This document shows positions 43,227 to 54,666 of a stretch of DNA of 64,000 nucleotides, one piece after another. The number at the start of each line of letters is the position of its first letter. Position 1 is the first letter of the stretch. The stretch is from Heyndrickxia acidiproducens DSM 23148 (lineage in GTDB: Bacteria > Bacillota > Bacilli > Bacillales > Bacillaceae_C), in the NCBI RefSeq assembly GCF_000374345.1, contig NZ_KB893985.1, positions 1 to 64,000 of the forward strand, in the 5' to 3' direction. A program made the translations under genes and the position numbers. The notes below the pieces were generated by a model. It saw nothing but the letters and a program-made list of their open reading frames with translations, did no database searches and was not told where the DNA came from.

Positions 43227-43906
43227 TTATGTTTGTTTTTTTGGAAGAAGCAGTTCCGGGGTATTGTTTTTCGGCGAATTTACGAGATCCGGGACTTCAT
43301 AGGCTTCCATTTTGCTGCTGTCATAAGGCTTAAGCAATGGCAGCAGTTCATCCGGATTCGTGAGGCGCGGATCGAGCCATTTTTCTTCATCTTCTTTTCG
43401 CAATATCACCGGCATGCGGTCATGGATTTCAGCCATTAACCCATTTGCCTTGGTAGTGAGAATGGCACAAGTAAAGACCGGTTTTCCGGACGCGTCCACC
43501 CACTTATCCCATATTCCCGCCATCGCAAACAGCTTGTCTTTTTTCAATCGGATCCGCATCGGCGTATTCGTGCCATTTTTCCGGTTCCATTCATAGAAAG
43601 AATCTGCTATAATGAAACAACGTTTTTTCCGGAATGCTGCCCGGAAACTTGCTTTTTCAGCAATGGTTTCGCTGCGGGCATTGATCATTTTATATCCGGC
43701 GGCAGGATCCTTTGCCCACGAAGGGATAAAACCCCATTTCAAAAAGCCTAATCGTTTTTTTCCGCTCCGTGAATCACAGCGGCAACCATTTGGGATGGCG
43801 CAACATTATAGCTGGGCCGGTAATTCTCCGTGTCAAACGCAGCCTGTGCTTCAAACCGCGCTTCGATTTCCTGCAGTGGCACTGTTAAAGTAAACCGTCC
43901 GCACAT
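43227..43906 (-). pseudogene. SRAP-family (YedK/HMCES-like) protein gene with a frameshift in an A7 run
   Basis: The ATG at 43906 (behind AAGGCGG) starts MCGRFTLTVPLQEIEARFEA, the catalytic SRAP N-terminus with Cys2 that crosslinks abasic sites in single-stranded DNA. After GAEKND the frame stops. With eight instead of seven A (complement of T 43755-43761) the reading continues GAEKKRLGFLKWGFIPSWAK and runs on through NARSETI, CFIIADSFYEW and MPVILR to 43227. The repaired product would be 226 residues, the usual size. The defect may be real, a sequencing error, or tolerated through slippage; translation of the 171-residue downstream part alone would lack Cys2. Confidence 0.85.
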
Positions 43907-45794
<1,888 letters not shown>

Positions 45795-45823
45795 ATTCCT
45801 GCAAATTAAAATATAACAAAAGT

Positions 45824-45864
45824 AGGCTGCAGAAACAGGGGATGCTCCCCTGATTCCGCAGCCT
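45824..45864. terminator. Bidirectional terminator between the ABC-F and transporter genes
   Basis: AGGCTGC (45824-45830) with GCAGCCT (45858-45864) and inner CAGGGG/CCCCTG. T-rich sequence lies on both sides, and the flanking genes converge. Confidence 0.8.
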
Positions 45865-45902
45865 TTCATTTATGCCTGATCGTTCCTTTACAACAGCATG
45901 TG

Positions 45903-47465
45903 CTATTTCAGCAATCCTTCCTGCTCAAGAAATTCCTGTGCCACATCATCATAGTCTTTCTTTTGCAAATCTACCTTCGCATTAAGCTCTTGCATTTTTT
46001 CATTGTTGATTTTTCCCGCAAGCAGGTTGATCACATTTTTCAATTCCGGATGTTTCTTTAAAACCTCTTCGCGAATAACCGGTGCAGCATTATACGGCGG
46101 GAAAACATGCTTATCATCTTCCAGCACATATAAATGGAAGGCTGGTATCCGCCCGTCTGTTGTGAAGGCATCAATGACATCTGTCTTACGGTTTTTCAAC
46201 GCCGTGTACATGATGCCTGCGTCCATTGTTGATGTGTTTTTAAATTGAATGCCGTACGCTTCTTTTAACGCCGGGTACCCGTCTTTTCTTTCCAAAAATT
46301 CCGCTTCTGATGAAAAATTCAATGCCGGCGCTTTTCGTGCAAGATCTGAAATGGTTTTGATCTTCCATTTCTTGGCATCATTTTTTCGGATTGTCAGCGA
46401 GTACGTGTTATTAAAGCCAATCGGTTTTAGCCAGACGATCCCGTACTTATCTTTAAATTGCTTTTTCACACGGTCATAGACCTTGTCCGGGTCTGTTGAC
46501 GTGGCATCTTCTTTCAAAATATTGACAAGTCCGGTACCGGTATACTCAACATAAAGATCATAATCTCCTCTTGTCATGCCTTGAAATACCGGGGTCGTGC
46601 CGCTGACAAAGGATTTATAATCAACGTTTAGATTCGTGCGGTTTTCAATCAATTTTCCATAAATATGGACGAGGATTTCTTGTTCGGTGAAGTTTTTGCC
46701 GGTTATCACGATCTTATCAGAAGCCTGCCTCGCCCGGTAAACACCGAAAACAGCAGCACCAATAATAATGGCCGCCAGGATGGCTGTCAGCACAATTTTT
46801 ACGTTTTTGGGAATTTTCCTTCTTTTTACACCTGGTTTTGCCCGGCCTTCAATGCGCATTAATACCTGGTCGATCACAATTGCAATGACGGCTGAAGGAA
46901 TGGCGCCGGCTAAAATCAGGCCGGTATTGTACGTTTGCAGCCCTCTGAAAATCAGATCGCCAAGACCGCCGGCACCGATTAACCCTGCCATCGTTGCCAC
47001 CCCGACAACCAGGACAGAAGCCGTGCGGATCCCGCCCATGATCACATTGAGAGCAAGCGGCAATTCGACAATCCATAATACCTGCCTGCTTGTCATGCCC
47101 ATGCCGATTCCGGCCTCCACTGTACTCCGGTTCACGCCCAAAATACCCAGGTATGTATTCCTCAAAATCGGCAAAAGCCCGTAAATGGTTAAGGCCACAA
47201 TCGCCGGCGGCTTACCTGTTCCAATAAAAGGCACAAGAAATACAAGCAGTGCAAGGCTTGGAATCGTTTGAACCGCCGAGGCAACCCCAATGACCGGATC
47301 AGCCAATTTTCTGTGCCGGGTTAGAAAAATGCCAAGTGGTACCGCAATGGCAATGGCTATCGCAATGGATATCAAAGACAAATACAGATGTTCAACCAAA
47401 AGGCTCCAGATTTCATCCCATCTGTTCGTTAAAATGCCGGATGCTTCATTCCAAAAGGTTTTCAT
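45903..47465 (-). CDS. ABC transporter permease fused to substrate-binding domain (BilE/EgtU-type, OpuC-related)
   Basis: A 520-residue fusion. The N-terminal part (about 1-210) is a binding-protein-dependent permease with AVQTIPSLALLVFLVP and the EAA-like loop VEAGIGMGMTSRQVLWIVELPL. After a linker helix the C-terminal part (about 245-520) is an OpuAC/ProX-like binding domain (KIVITGKNFTEQEILVHIYG, DYDLYVEYTGTGLVN, DAFTTDGRIPAFHLYVL). This fused layout is that of Listeria BilEB and streptococcal EgtU (ergothioneine uptake) and differs from the four-gene OpuC osmoprotectant system. The ligand, quaternary amine or ergothioneine, cannot be decided by eye. The ATG at 47465 follows GGAGGAAGGAG and overlaps the ATPase gene by 20 bp. 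Confidence 0.85.
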   Translation of the reverse strand: MKTFWNEASGILTNRWDEIWSLLVEHLYLSLISIAIAIAIAVPLGIFLTRHRKLADPVIGVASAVQTIPSLALLVFLVPFIGTGKPPAIVALTIYGLLPILRNTYLGILGVNRSTVEAGIGMGMTSRQVLWIVELPLALNVIMGGIRTASVLVVGVATMAGLIGAGGLGDLIFRGLQTYNTGLILAGAIPSAVIAIVIDQVLMRIEGRAKPGVKRRKIPKNVKIVLTAILAAIIIGAAVFGVYRARQASDKIVITGKNFTEQEILVHIYGKLIENRTNLNVDYKSFVSGTTPVFQGMTRGDYDLYVEYTGTGLVNILKEDATSTDPDKVYDRVKKQFKDKYGIVWLKPIGFNNTYSLTIRKNDAKKWKIKTISDLARKAPALNFSSEAEFLERKDGYPALKEAYGIQFKNTSTMDAGIMYTALKNRKTDVIDAFTTDGRIPAFHLYVLEDDKHVFPPYNAAPVIREEVLKKHPELKNVINLLAGKINNEKMQELNAKVDLQKKDYDDVAQEFLEQEGLLK

Positions 47466-48597
47466 TTTCGGCCGCTCCTTCCTCCACCGGGAATTGGCTC
47501 GCAACATAATTGACAATGCTGGAGCGGTTTATGATCCCTCTCACCACTTCGTCCCGGTCAAGAACAGGAATAAAGCCTGTTCTGGATTCATTTACCATCT
47601 GCAATGCTTTTTCAGGTGTATCGTCAACAGAAATGGTTGGATAATCCTTTTGGATAATATCTTTCAACGTTAAGTTTTCATCTGCATAAGCTCTTCTCAT
47701 ATCCCATATATTGACCACGCCGTAATATTTTTTATTACGGTCTTCTATTACCAAATGGTCAACCCGTTTATGGCGCATAAATTTTAAAGCTTCGGCAAGC
47801 CCTCTGGTCGGAAGAGCGGTTACCGGGGGGATCATGAATGTCTCTAAATTCGGCAGAACAGCGGTATCCTGCAAACGTTCTTCGCCGATAAAAGTACGGA
47901 CAAACTCGTTTGCAGGGTGGCGCAAAATCACTTCCGGTTTATCCAGCTGGACAATTTCCCCGCTTTTCATCAAACAAATACGGTCACCGATTTTTATTGC
48001 CTCGTCCATATCATGGGTGACAAAAACGATCGTTTTTTTCAATTCCTGATGCAGCCTTGATAATTCGTCCTGCAGCTGTTCACGGCTGATTGGATCAAGC
48101 GCGCTGAAGGGCTCATCCATTAAAATTACTTCCGGCTCGGCTGCAAGCGCGCGGATGACACCGATCCTCTGCTGCTGGCCGCCCGAAAGTTCACCGGGAT
48201 AGCGTTCCCCCACCTCTTTTGGGTCCAGTCCCACCATTGCAATCAGCTCATCTACTTTATCAACATACTTTTTTTCATCCCATTTTTTTAGTTTCGGCAC
48301 AAGCCCTACGTTTTCCCGGATGGTCATATGCGGCATAAGCCCGATTTGCTGGATCACATATCCGATATTCCGCCGCAATTGAACCGGGTTTTTCTTTGAA
48401 ATGTCTTCCCCATCAATCAGAATTTTCCCGCCTGATGGCTCTATCAGCCGGTTGATCATTTTCATTGTCGTCGTTTTTCCGCAGCCGCTTGGACCGATTA
48501 AAACAAGCAATTCATCATCCTGGATGGTAAGGTTCAAATCTTTAATGGCAGTAAACCCGTCCCCGTACTTTTTTGAAACATGTTGAAACTCAATCAC
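47446..48597 (-). CDS. ABC transporter ATP-binding protein with C-terminal CBS pair (OpuCA/EgtV-like)
   Basis: A 383-residue ATPase that energises the fused permease/binding protein downstream. The nucleotide-binding domain has Walker A IGPSGCGKTTTMKMI, signature LSGGQQQRIG and Walker B VILMDEPFSALD. Residues about 255-370 form two CBS domains (VDHLVIEDRNKKYYGVVNI, RTGFIPVLDRDEVVRGIINR), which in OpuA-type systems sense ionic strength or cyclic dinucleotides. The GTG at 48597 is preferred, since the GTG at 48606 lies within the AGAGGTG site. The operon has two genes. Confidence 0.88.
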   Translation of the reverse strand: MIEFQHVSKKYGDGFTAIKDLNLTIQDDELLVLIGPSGCGKTTTMKMINRLIEPSGGKILIDGEDISKKNPVQLRRNIGYVIQQIGLMPHMTIRENVGLVPKLKKWDEKKYVDKVDELIAMVGLDPKEVGERYPGELSGGQQQRIGVIRALAAEPEVILMDEPFSALDPISREQLQDELSRLHQELKKTIVFVTHDMDEAIKIGDRICLMKSGEIVQLDKPEVILRHPANEFVRTFIGEERLQDTAVLPNLETFMIPPVTALPTRGLAEALKFMRHKRVDHLVIEDRNKKYYGVVNIWDMRRAYADENLTLKDIIQKDYPTISVDDTPEKALQMVNESRTGFIPVLDRDEVVRGIINRSSIVNYVASQFPVEEGAAENENLLE

Positions 48598-48770
48598 GCA
48601 TTTCACCTCTTTATATTAATAATAAAGCTAAAGCAGTCATCGACTTACAGAACAGCTGCCCGGCCACGCCCGTATACTTTTAAATGTAATTTTATTCCAT
48701 AATCAGCCAGTTAGCAAGCCAAACAGTTTACCTGCCCCTGATATATGCACCTATATCTTGTCCCTATATA

Positions 48771-48804
48771 AAAAAAGATAGCCATTATCAAGCTATCTTT
48801 TTTT
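48771..48804. terminator. Terminator after trhO, active in both directions by sequence
   Basis: AAAAAAGATAGC (48771-48782) pairs with GCTATCTTTTTTT (48792-48804), directly after the trhO stop. Confidence 0.88.
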
Positions 48805-48807
48805 CGT

Positions 48808-49779
48808 TTATTTGCCTATTGCTGTATCTTCTTCAATGACACGCAGACGCTCCGCGATTTCCGCTTCTGTCATATTGTGTTCCTTGACATACAGGTTGTT
48901 TGGGGAGACCCGGCACTCATGCGAACAGCTCCGCATATATTTATGTTCATTTTCTTCCGAGCATAAAAATTGCTTGTTGCATTCCGGGTTTGCGCAATTC
49001 ACATAGCGTTCACAAGGTTCGCCGGTAAAATAGTCCCTGCCGACAATGACATGTTCTTTGTGGTTGACAGGAACGGCAATCCGCTGGTCAAAGACATACA
49101 GTTTCCCATCCCAAAGCTCACCCTGCGTTTGCGGGTCTTTTCCGTATGTGACTATCCCGCCGTGCAGCTGTGCAACATCTTCAAATCCCTCTTCCAACAG
49201 CCAGCCCGAAAACTTTTCGCAGCGGATACCACCGGTGCAGTATGTTACAATTTTTTTGCCTTTCAGCTCATTTTTATGTTCACGAACCCATTCCGGCAGT
49301 TCACGGAACGTTTTAATATCCGGCCGTACTGCCCCCCTGAAATGGCCGAGGTCATACTCATAATCGTTGCGCGCATCCAAAACAAGTGTATCTTCATCAC
49401 GGAGCGCTTCGTAAAATGCTTTCGGCGACAGGTATTTGCCGGTTTTTTCATTTGGATTAATATCCCGTTCAAGGCGCAATGTGACAAGCTCTTTGCGCGG
49501 GCGCACATGCATTTTTTTAAATGCATGACCCTCTGCTTCGTCTTCTTTAAAAACCATGCTGGCAAAACGCGGATCATTGTGCATCATTTCCTTATACTTT
49601 TCTGTCTGTGCAACCGTTCCGGAAACAGTGCCATTGATCCCTTCTTTCGCGACAAGAATGCGTCCCTTTAACCCGGTCTCTTTGCAAAACTTTAAATGTT
49701 CCGCTGCAAATTCTTCCGGGTTTTCAATTTCAACATACTTGTAATACAATAATACTCTGTACGGTTTTGTTTTCTCCAC
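48808..49779 (-). CDS. trhO: tRNA uridine-34 hydroxylase TrhO (rhodanese family)
   Basis: A 323-residue protein that hydroxylates U34 of certain tRNAs on the way to 5-methoxyuridine. An N-terminal ferredoxin-like domain ([37 protein letters not shown]) is followed by a rhodanese domain with the active-site loop [12 protein letters not shown] and a C-terminal cysteine-rich part ([22 protein letters not shown]) probably binding zinc. B. subtilis YbfQ is the counterpart. GTG at 49779 lies 8 bp after AGGTGG and is preferred over the GTG at 49791 inside that site. Confidence 0.93.
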   Translation of the reverse strand: MEKTKPYRVLLYYKYVEIENPEEFAAEHLKFCKETGLKGRILVAKEGINGTVSGTVAQTEKYKEMMHNDPRFASMVFKEDEAEGHAFKKMHVRPRKELVTLRLERDINPNEKTGKYLSPKAFYEALRDEDTLVLDARNDYEYDLGHFRGAVRPDIKTFRELPEWVREHKNELKGKKIVTYCTGGIRCEKFSGWLLEEGFEDVAQLHGGIVTYGKDPQTQGELWDGKLYVFDQRIAVPVNHKEHVIVGRDYFTGEPCERYVNCANPECNKQFLCSEENEHKYMRSCSHECRVSPNNLYVKEHNMTEAEIAERLRVIEEDTAIGK

Positions 49780-49922
49780 TTTCTTTACCACCTATCGATT
49801 TATATTTGCAAGATATAATGTAGGCTGGATTTTCATACACTCTTCTCTTACAGAGATGTATTTTAACAGATTGCTGCCGGGATTTCAAAAGTTTCCACTG
49901 TGGCTATGGAATGAATAGGATT

Positions 49923-49950
49923 TTGTCCGCGGGTTTGTTTACGTTATACT
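49923..49950 (+). promoter_or_regulatory. Sigma-A promoter of topB
   Basis: TTGTCC (49923-49928), 16-bp spacer, TATACT (49945-49950), 33 bp before the topB start. Confidence 0.6.
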
Positions 49951-49982
49951 AGATATATAGGAATAGAAAGAAAGGTGTTCAC

Positions 49983-52076
49983 ATGAAATCACTCGTTTTG
50001 GCAGAAAAGCCGAGTGTCGCCCGCGAATTGGCGCGCGTACTCGGCTGCAAGGATAACAAAAAACGTTATATTGAAGGCCCGAAATACATTGTCACATGGG
50101 CGCTCGGCCATTTGATCGAACTGAAAATGCCGGAAGACTACGATCCAAAATATAAAGAATGGCGCATGGAGGATCTGCCGATTATCCCTGACAAGATGCG
50201 GACAAAACCAATCCGGCAAACGTACCAGCAATATAAAGCAATTGAGCAGCTTGGCAAAAGAAGCGATATAAAAAATCTGATTATCGCAACAGACGCCGGC
50301 CGGGAAGGCGAACTTGTCGCACGCTGGATTTTGGAAAAAATGCGCTGGAAAAAACCGGTGCAGAGGTTGTGGATTTCTTCGCAGACAGATAAAGCAATCA
50401 GAGACGGTTTTAATCATTTAAAACCGGCAAAGCAATACGACCACTTGTACCAATCCGCTGTCTGCCGCAGTGAAGCGGACTGGCTGATCGGATTGAATGT
50501 GTCGCGCGCTTTAACTGTAAAATATAATGACCCGCTGTCTGCGGGGCGCGTCCAGACACCTACCCTCGCCATGGTATTGGAACGGGAAAAAGAAATCCAG
50601 TCGTTTGTGCCGAAAAAATATTGGACGCTTGAAGCCGTCGCGGGCAAACTGCAGGTGACTTATGAACAGAACGGCGAAAAACGGCTGTTTGACGAGCAGA
50701 AGGCAAAGGATTTGTACAATGCGTTGTCAGGTCAGACTGCAGAAGTCACGGCTGTTGTCCGCAAAGAAAAAACCGAACAGCAGCCTCTGCCGTACGATTT
50801 AACCGAGCTGCAGCGTGACGCGAACCACCGCTTTGGTTTTACCGCGAAAAAAACGTTGAATGTGCTTCAGAATTTATACGAACAACATAAGCTTGTCACT
50901 TATCCGCGGACAGATTCGAAGTACTTGACAAAAGACATGGAAAACACAATGTATGACCGCCTGCTTGCATTGAAAGATGCTTATAAAGAAGAAATCCAGC
51001 CGGTTCTCGGCCGGAGAGGGAAAATCATGGCCAAACGTGTTATTAATGATGCAAAGGTGACCGACCACCATGCGATCATCCCGACTGACCAGCGTCCGTC
51101 CTTGTCTTCTTTATCGGCGGATGAGCGGAAATTATATGGTATGATCGTGGTTCGGTTCCTGACTTTGTTTTATCCGGTGCACCAGTACGACACCATCCAA
51201 TTTAAATTAACCGCAGCAGGCAGCACGTTCACCGGAAAAACAATCGTCCAGAAAAACCCGGGCTTCACTGCCATTCTGTATCAAGATGCCGGCCGGGAAA
51301 ATCAGGCGCTCATTGCGATCAAAAAAGGAAAAACATTTAAACTCGAACAGCTCCTGCTCAAACCGCATTTAACAGAAGCACCAAAACGCTTTTCGGAAGC
51401 GGATATCCTTTATAAAATGGAAAAATTCGGGCTCGGTACGCCGGCAACGCGTGCAGAGATCATCGAAAGGCTCGTCACCTCCGAAACGATCCAGCGTGAA
51501 AACGGCCGCTTGGTGCCGACACCTAAAGGCAAGCAGCTGATTGAGCTTGTCAATGACGAGCTGAAATCCCCCGAGCTGACGGCAAAATGGGAAAAACAAC
51601 TGGAATCGATCGCACGCGGAAACGGAAACCCGAAACAATTTCTGGATACGATCCGCAAAGAAACGGCCCGCCTGGTGCGCGAAGTACAAAACAATGAGAA
51701 AAAATACCACGCTCATAATTTAACCGGAACCAAATGCCCGGAATGCGGTTCTTTAATGAAGGAAGTTCACGGCAAGGATGGAAAGATGCTCGTTTGCTCA
51801 AACCGCGAATGCCGGTTTAAAAAGCGCAAAAGCCCGAAACTGTCCAACCGCCGCTGCCCAACCTGCCATAAAAAGATGGAAATCCATCATGGCAAATCCG
51901 GTTTGTACTTCCAATGCCGGCATTGTAATATTGTCCAAAAAGCAGAGGATAAGAAAAAAACCGTATCCAAACACGAGGAACGGAAATTATTGCAAAAGTA
52001 TACCAAAAAAGAGGAATCATTTGGCAACAGCCTGGCAGATGCTTTCAAGTCTGCTATGAAAAATGACACACTTTAA
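49983..52076 (+). CDS. topB: DNA topoisomerase III TopB
   Basis: A 697-residue type IA topoisomerase that decatenates and relaxes DNA. The Toprim domain starts SLVLAEKPSVARELARVLGC and has IATDAGREGELVARWI; GRVQTPTLAMVLEREKEI and the catalytic tyrosine region LVTYPRTDSKYLTK follow. The C-terminus carries two four-cysteine zinc ribbons (from CPECGSLM and from CPTCHKKM), then a basic tail. It is closer to the canonical B. subtilis TopB than the copy at 35761. The ATG follows AAAGGTG, and a sigma-A promoter and a strong terminator delimit a single-gene unit. Confidence 0.94.
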   Translation: MKSLVLAEKPSVARELARVLGCKDNKKRYIEGPKYIVTWALGHLIELKMPEDYDPKYKEWRMEDLPIIPDKMRTKPIRQTYQQYKAIEQLGKRSDIKNLIIATDAGREGELVARWILEKMRWKKPVQRLWISSQTDKAIRDGFNHLKPAKQYDHLYQSAVCRSEADWLIGLNVSRALTVKYNDPLSAGRVQTPTLAMVLEREKEIQSFVPKKYWTLEAVAGKLQVTYEQNGEKRLFDEQKAKDLYNALSGQTAEVTAVVRKEKTEQQPLPYDLTELQRDANHRFGFTAKKTLNVLQNLYEQHKLVTYPRTDSKYLTKDMENTMYDRLLALKDAYKEEIQPVLGRRGKIMAKRVINDAKVTDHHAIIPTDQRPSLSSLSADERKLYGMIVVRFLTLFYPVHQYDTIQFKLTAAGSTFTGKTIVQKNPGFTAILYQDAGRENQALIAIKKGKTFKLEQLLLKPHLTEAPKRFSEADILYKMEKFGLGTPATRAEIIERLVTSETIQRENGRLVPTPKGKQLIELVNDELKSPELTAKWEKQLESIARGNGNPKQFLDTIRKETARLVREVQNNEKKYHAHNLTGTKCPECGSLMKEVHGKDGKMLVCSNRECRFKKRKSPKLSNRRCPTCHKKMEIHHGKSGLYFQCRHCNIVQKAEDKKKTVSKHEERKLLQKYTKKEESFGNSLADAFKSAMKNDTL

Positions 52077-52091
52077 AAGATCCCTAAAACC

Positions 52092-52122
52092 GGCAAGCCT
52101 GCTTGTAAAGGCTTGCCTTTTT
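52092..52122 (+). terminator. Terminator of topB
   Basis: GGCAAGCC (52092-52099) pairs with GGCTTGCC (52110-52117), followed by TTTTT. Confidence 0.9.
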
Positions 52123-52399
52123 ATCCAAGCATATCAGTTTCCTTTCTTTATTGTTTGTAATATAATTAATATATAGACATTTAATGATTACTTCCCATTT
52201 TCATTATTCCTCATCTTTTCTCATCAGCCGTTTGAAAGTTCTTTTGTGCAAATCGGCATCGGTTTTTCAGGCCAATTTTTAAAGGAAATACTGCCATTAT
52301 GCAAAAAACAGACTGTTCACCCGGCACGATAGATTTATGGGCTATGTTCATTCATTCACATGAAAAGCAAATAAAATTCTAACTGGAAAGGGGATAGCT
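52123..52399. other. Intergenic region upstream of the YitT-family gene
   Basis: AT-rich, with a TATAAT-like element near 52162 but no matching -35 box. No gene or strong structure is visible. Confidence 0.4.
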
Positions 52400-53290
52400 A
52401 TGGAAGAAGCGATAATTAAACAGTATCCAATGAAACCTAAAAAAAACAAATTGGCGGCATTAGTCAAACGTTTTTTTATTGTCAGTGCCGGCGCCATTAT
52501 CATGGGGGTCGCCCTGGAATTATTTCTTGTGCCAAACAAGATTTTAGACGGCGGCATCACAGGCATCTCGATTATTCTTGCCCACTTAACCGGTTTGAAA
52601 CTTGGTGCACTCATTTTCATTTTAAACCTTCCGTTTTTCTATATTGGTTATAAACAAATCGGCAAAACATTCGCACTAACCACACTCTACGGCATCGCAG
52701 TGATGTCAGTAAGCACCTTCCTTTTAACGCCGGTTAAAGTATTCACAGATGATTTGCTGTTATGCACCGTTTTCGGCGGTATGATTCTCGGAATCGGGAT
52801 TGGGCTTGTGATCCGGTTTGGCGGCTGCCTGGATGGGACAGAAGCGCTAGCCATTTTATTAAACAAGCGGCTGCCGTTCTCAGTTGGGGAGATTATTCTC
52901 TTCATCAACTTATTTATTTTTACCTGCGCGGGCTTTGTATTCAGCTGGAAGTATGCAATGTATTCGGTTATTACCTATTTTATTTGCACGAAAACAATTG
53001 ATGTCGTCGTGCAGGGGCTGGATGAATCCAAATCGGTGTGGATCATCAGTGATCAAATGAATGAGATTGGCGATGCCATTATGGCCAGGCTTGGGCGCGG
53101 TGTCACCTATTTAAATGGCGAGGGTGCTTATACAGGCGACAATAAAAAGGTCATATTTTGTGTAATTACCCGGCTGGAAGAAGCAAAATTAAAATCGATT
53201 GTGGAAGAATTCGATTCCAGCGCCTTTATCGCGGTCGGGAATATTTCTGAGGTGCGCGGCGGCAGGTTCAAGAAAAAGGACATTCATTAA
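52400..53290 (+). CDS. YitT-family membrane protein (DUF161 + DUF2179)
   Basis: A 296-residue protein with five or six N-terminal helices ([58 protein letters not shown]) and a soluble C-terminal DUF2179 domain (about 210-290, [35 protein letters not shown]). B. subtilis has several paralogues (YitT, YpjC, YqfU, YvjA, YxkD), and none has a firm function. ATG at 52400 follows GGAAAGGGG. It is a single gene on its strand; the UPF0180 gene is 107 bp further on. Confidence 0.88.
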   Translation: MEEAIIKQYPMKPKKNKLAALVKRFFIVSAGAIIMGVALELFLVPNKILDGGITGISIILAHLTGLKLGALIFILNLPFFYIGYKQIGKTFALTTLYGIAVMSVSTFLLTPVKVFTDDLLLCTVFGGMILGIGIGLVIRFGGCLDGTEALAILLNKRLPFSVGEIILFINLFIFTCAGFVFSWKYAMYSVITYFICTKTIDVVVQGLDESKSVWIISDQMNEIGDAIMARLGRGVTYLNGEGAYTGDNKKVIFCVITRLEEAKLKSIVEEFDSSAFIAVGNISEVRGGRFKKKDIH

Positions 53291-53397
53291 CCTGGACTTT
53301 CCAATCAGGCTGCCGGCATCCTGATTTTCCCAAACCGCCGCGGCATGCATATTTGGCCCTGTTAAAGCCACCCTATATTCCAGGGAGGTGCATTAAA

Positions 53398-53640
53398 ATG
53401 GCGAAAATTGGTGTTGAACAATCTCTGACAGATGTACAAGATGCCTTAGCAGAAAAGGGCTATCAAGTTGTGCCATTGCAGACGGAACAGGATGTGAAAA
53501 ACTGCGATTGCTGCGTCGTCACCGGTTTGGACAGCGATGTGATGGGAATAGAAAATACGGAGACAGAAGGATCTGTCATTGAGGCATCCGGTCTCTCTGC
53601 CGATGAAATCTGCCGGATCGTTGAAAAAAGACTTCAATAA
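53398..53640 (+). CDS. UPF0180 (YkuS-like) small protein
   Basis: An 80-residue soluble protein of the UPF0180 family (B. subtilis YkuS), function unknown. The conserved stretches are [20 protein letters not shown], the double cysteine in [17 protein letters not shown] and [15 protein letters not shown] choose the ATG at 53398 because GGGAGGTG lies directly upstream and family members begin MAKIGVE; a frame from 53353 adds 15 unsupported residues. A strong terminator follows. Confidence 0.88.
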   Translation: MAKIGVEQSLTDVQDALAEKGYQVVPLQTEQDVKNCDCCVVTGLDSDVMGIENTETEGSVIEASGLSADEICRIVEKRLQ

Positions 53641-53651
53641 AAAGCTTTTCC

Positions 53652-53698
53652 AAAAGAATTTCCTGTACGCTATCCGGTGGAACAGGAAATTCTTTTTT
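53652..53698 (+). terminator. Terminator of the UPF0180 gene
   Basis: AAAAGAATTTCCTGT (53652-53666) pairs with ACAGGAAATTCTTTT (from 53682), with a T run. Confidence 0.9.
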
Positions 53699-53722
53699 AT
53701 CTTGTTTTACAGCATTCTACTA

Positions 53723-53751
53723 TGTACACGCTGGAAATGAAACTTTATAAT
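53723..53751 (+). promoter_or_regulatory. Probable promoter of fnr
   Basis: TGTACA (53723-53728), 17-bp spacer, perfect TATAAT (53746-53751), 36 bp before the gene. No TGTGA-N6-TCACA FNR site was seen in the short upstream region. Confidence 0.5.
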
Positions 53752-53786
53752 AAAATGAAGAGATGCGCTAAAAAGCAGGTGATACC

Positions 53787-54491
53787 ATGATAACAGAAAT
53801 TGACATGATCCGGAATAATGAAGCGCTTCTGGAAAAACTTTTATCCCTCTCCGGCCAGGAATTTTGGATAAAAAAAGGCCAATATTTATTCCAGGAAGGG
53901 ATGGAAGCGGACGGAATCCATATGATTATACACGGGAAAATTCAAGTCGGAAAAATAGCTTCCGACGGGCGGGAACTTGCCTTCAGCATTTGCAAAGAAA
54001 ATGATCTATTAGGTGAAGATGCGCTTTTTTCCTATTCCGGCACTTACCATGTAACAGCAAAAGCACTTGATGACAGCCGCATCTTCTTTATCCATAAAAA
54101 GACGCTGGAACAGGGGCTTTTAAAAGAACCAGATTTCATGATGGGCTTGCTAAAGCGGCTCAGTGACCAGTACAGGAAAAGCCAGACAAAATTCCGCGAT
54201 TTAATTTTATATGGAAAAAAAGGCGCATTATACTCAACTTTAATCCGCCTTGCCAATACATTCGGAAAAAAAGTTGCAGACGGCATCCAGATTGATTTTC
54301 AATTAACCAACCAGGAGCTCGCCAATTTTTGCGGGACTTCCCGTGAAAGTGTCAACCGGATGCTCAGCGAATTAAAACGCGATCAACTGATTTCCCTGAG
54401 AAATAAGCAAATCGTTATTCACCAATTGGATGAATTGAAGAAAGAAATCAACTGTGAAAACTGCCCGGCACTGTATTGCCAAATCAATTAA
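53787..54491 (+). CDS. fnr: Crp/Fnr-family oxygen regulator Fnr (Bacillus type)
   Basis: A 234-residue regulator: cyclic-nucleotide-binding-like N-terminal domain (about 15-125), dimer helix, and C-terminal helix-turn-helix (LTNQELANFCGTSRESVNRM). The last residues carry Cys223-x2-Cys226-x4-Cys231. In B. subtilis Fnr three cysteines with just this spacing at the C-terminus plus an Asp hold the [4Fe-4S] cluster that senses oxygen; Asp138 here is near the expected place. This differs from the N-terminal cysteines of E. coli FNR. It should activate anaerobic genes (narK, nitrate reductase), none of which is in the window. Confidence 0.88.
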   Translation: MITEIDMIRNNEALLEKLLSLSGQEFWIKKGQYLFQEGMEADGIHMIIHGKIQVGKIASDGRELAFSICKENDLLGEDALFSYSGTYHVTAKALDDSRIFFIHKKTLEQGLLKEPDFMMGLLKRLSDQYRKSQTKFRDLILYGKKGALYSTLIRLANTFGKKVADGIQIDFQLTNQELANFCGTSRESVNRMLSELKRDQLISLRNKQIVIHQLDELKKEINCENCPALYCQIN

Positions 54492-54504
54492 AAAAGCAGG
54501 AGAA

Positions 54505-54532
54505 GGCCCCATTAAGCAATGGGCCTTTTTTT
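54505..54532 (+). terminator. Terminator of fnr
   Basis: GGCCCCATT (54505-54513) and AATGGGCC (54518-54525) with a run of seven T. Confidence 0.9.
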
Positions 54533-54605
54533 CATCATGAAAACGCCCCGGCATTCAAAAACCTTAGGATAATATCCGCTTATATGTTAGAATAGTGGAT
54601 GCTGA

Positions 54606-54634
54606 TTGTAAAAAACAAGGAATTACGCTATACT
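54606..54634 (+). promoter_or_regulatory. Sigma-A promoter of the mifM-yidC2 unit
   Basis: TTGTAA (54606-54611), 17-bp spacer, TATACT (54629-54634). It stands 32 bp before the small membrane ORF at 54667, so the ORF is first in the transcript and yidC2 second. Confidence 0.7.
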
Positions 54635-54666
54635 TTGACTGATTACTTTAAGGTGAGTGAAAATCA

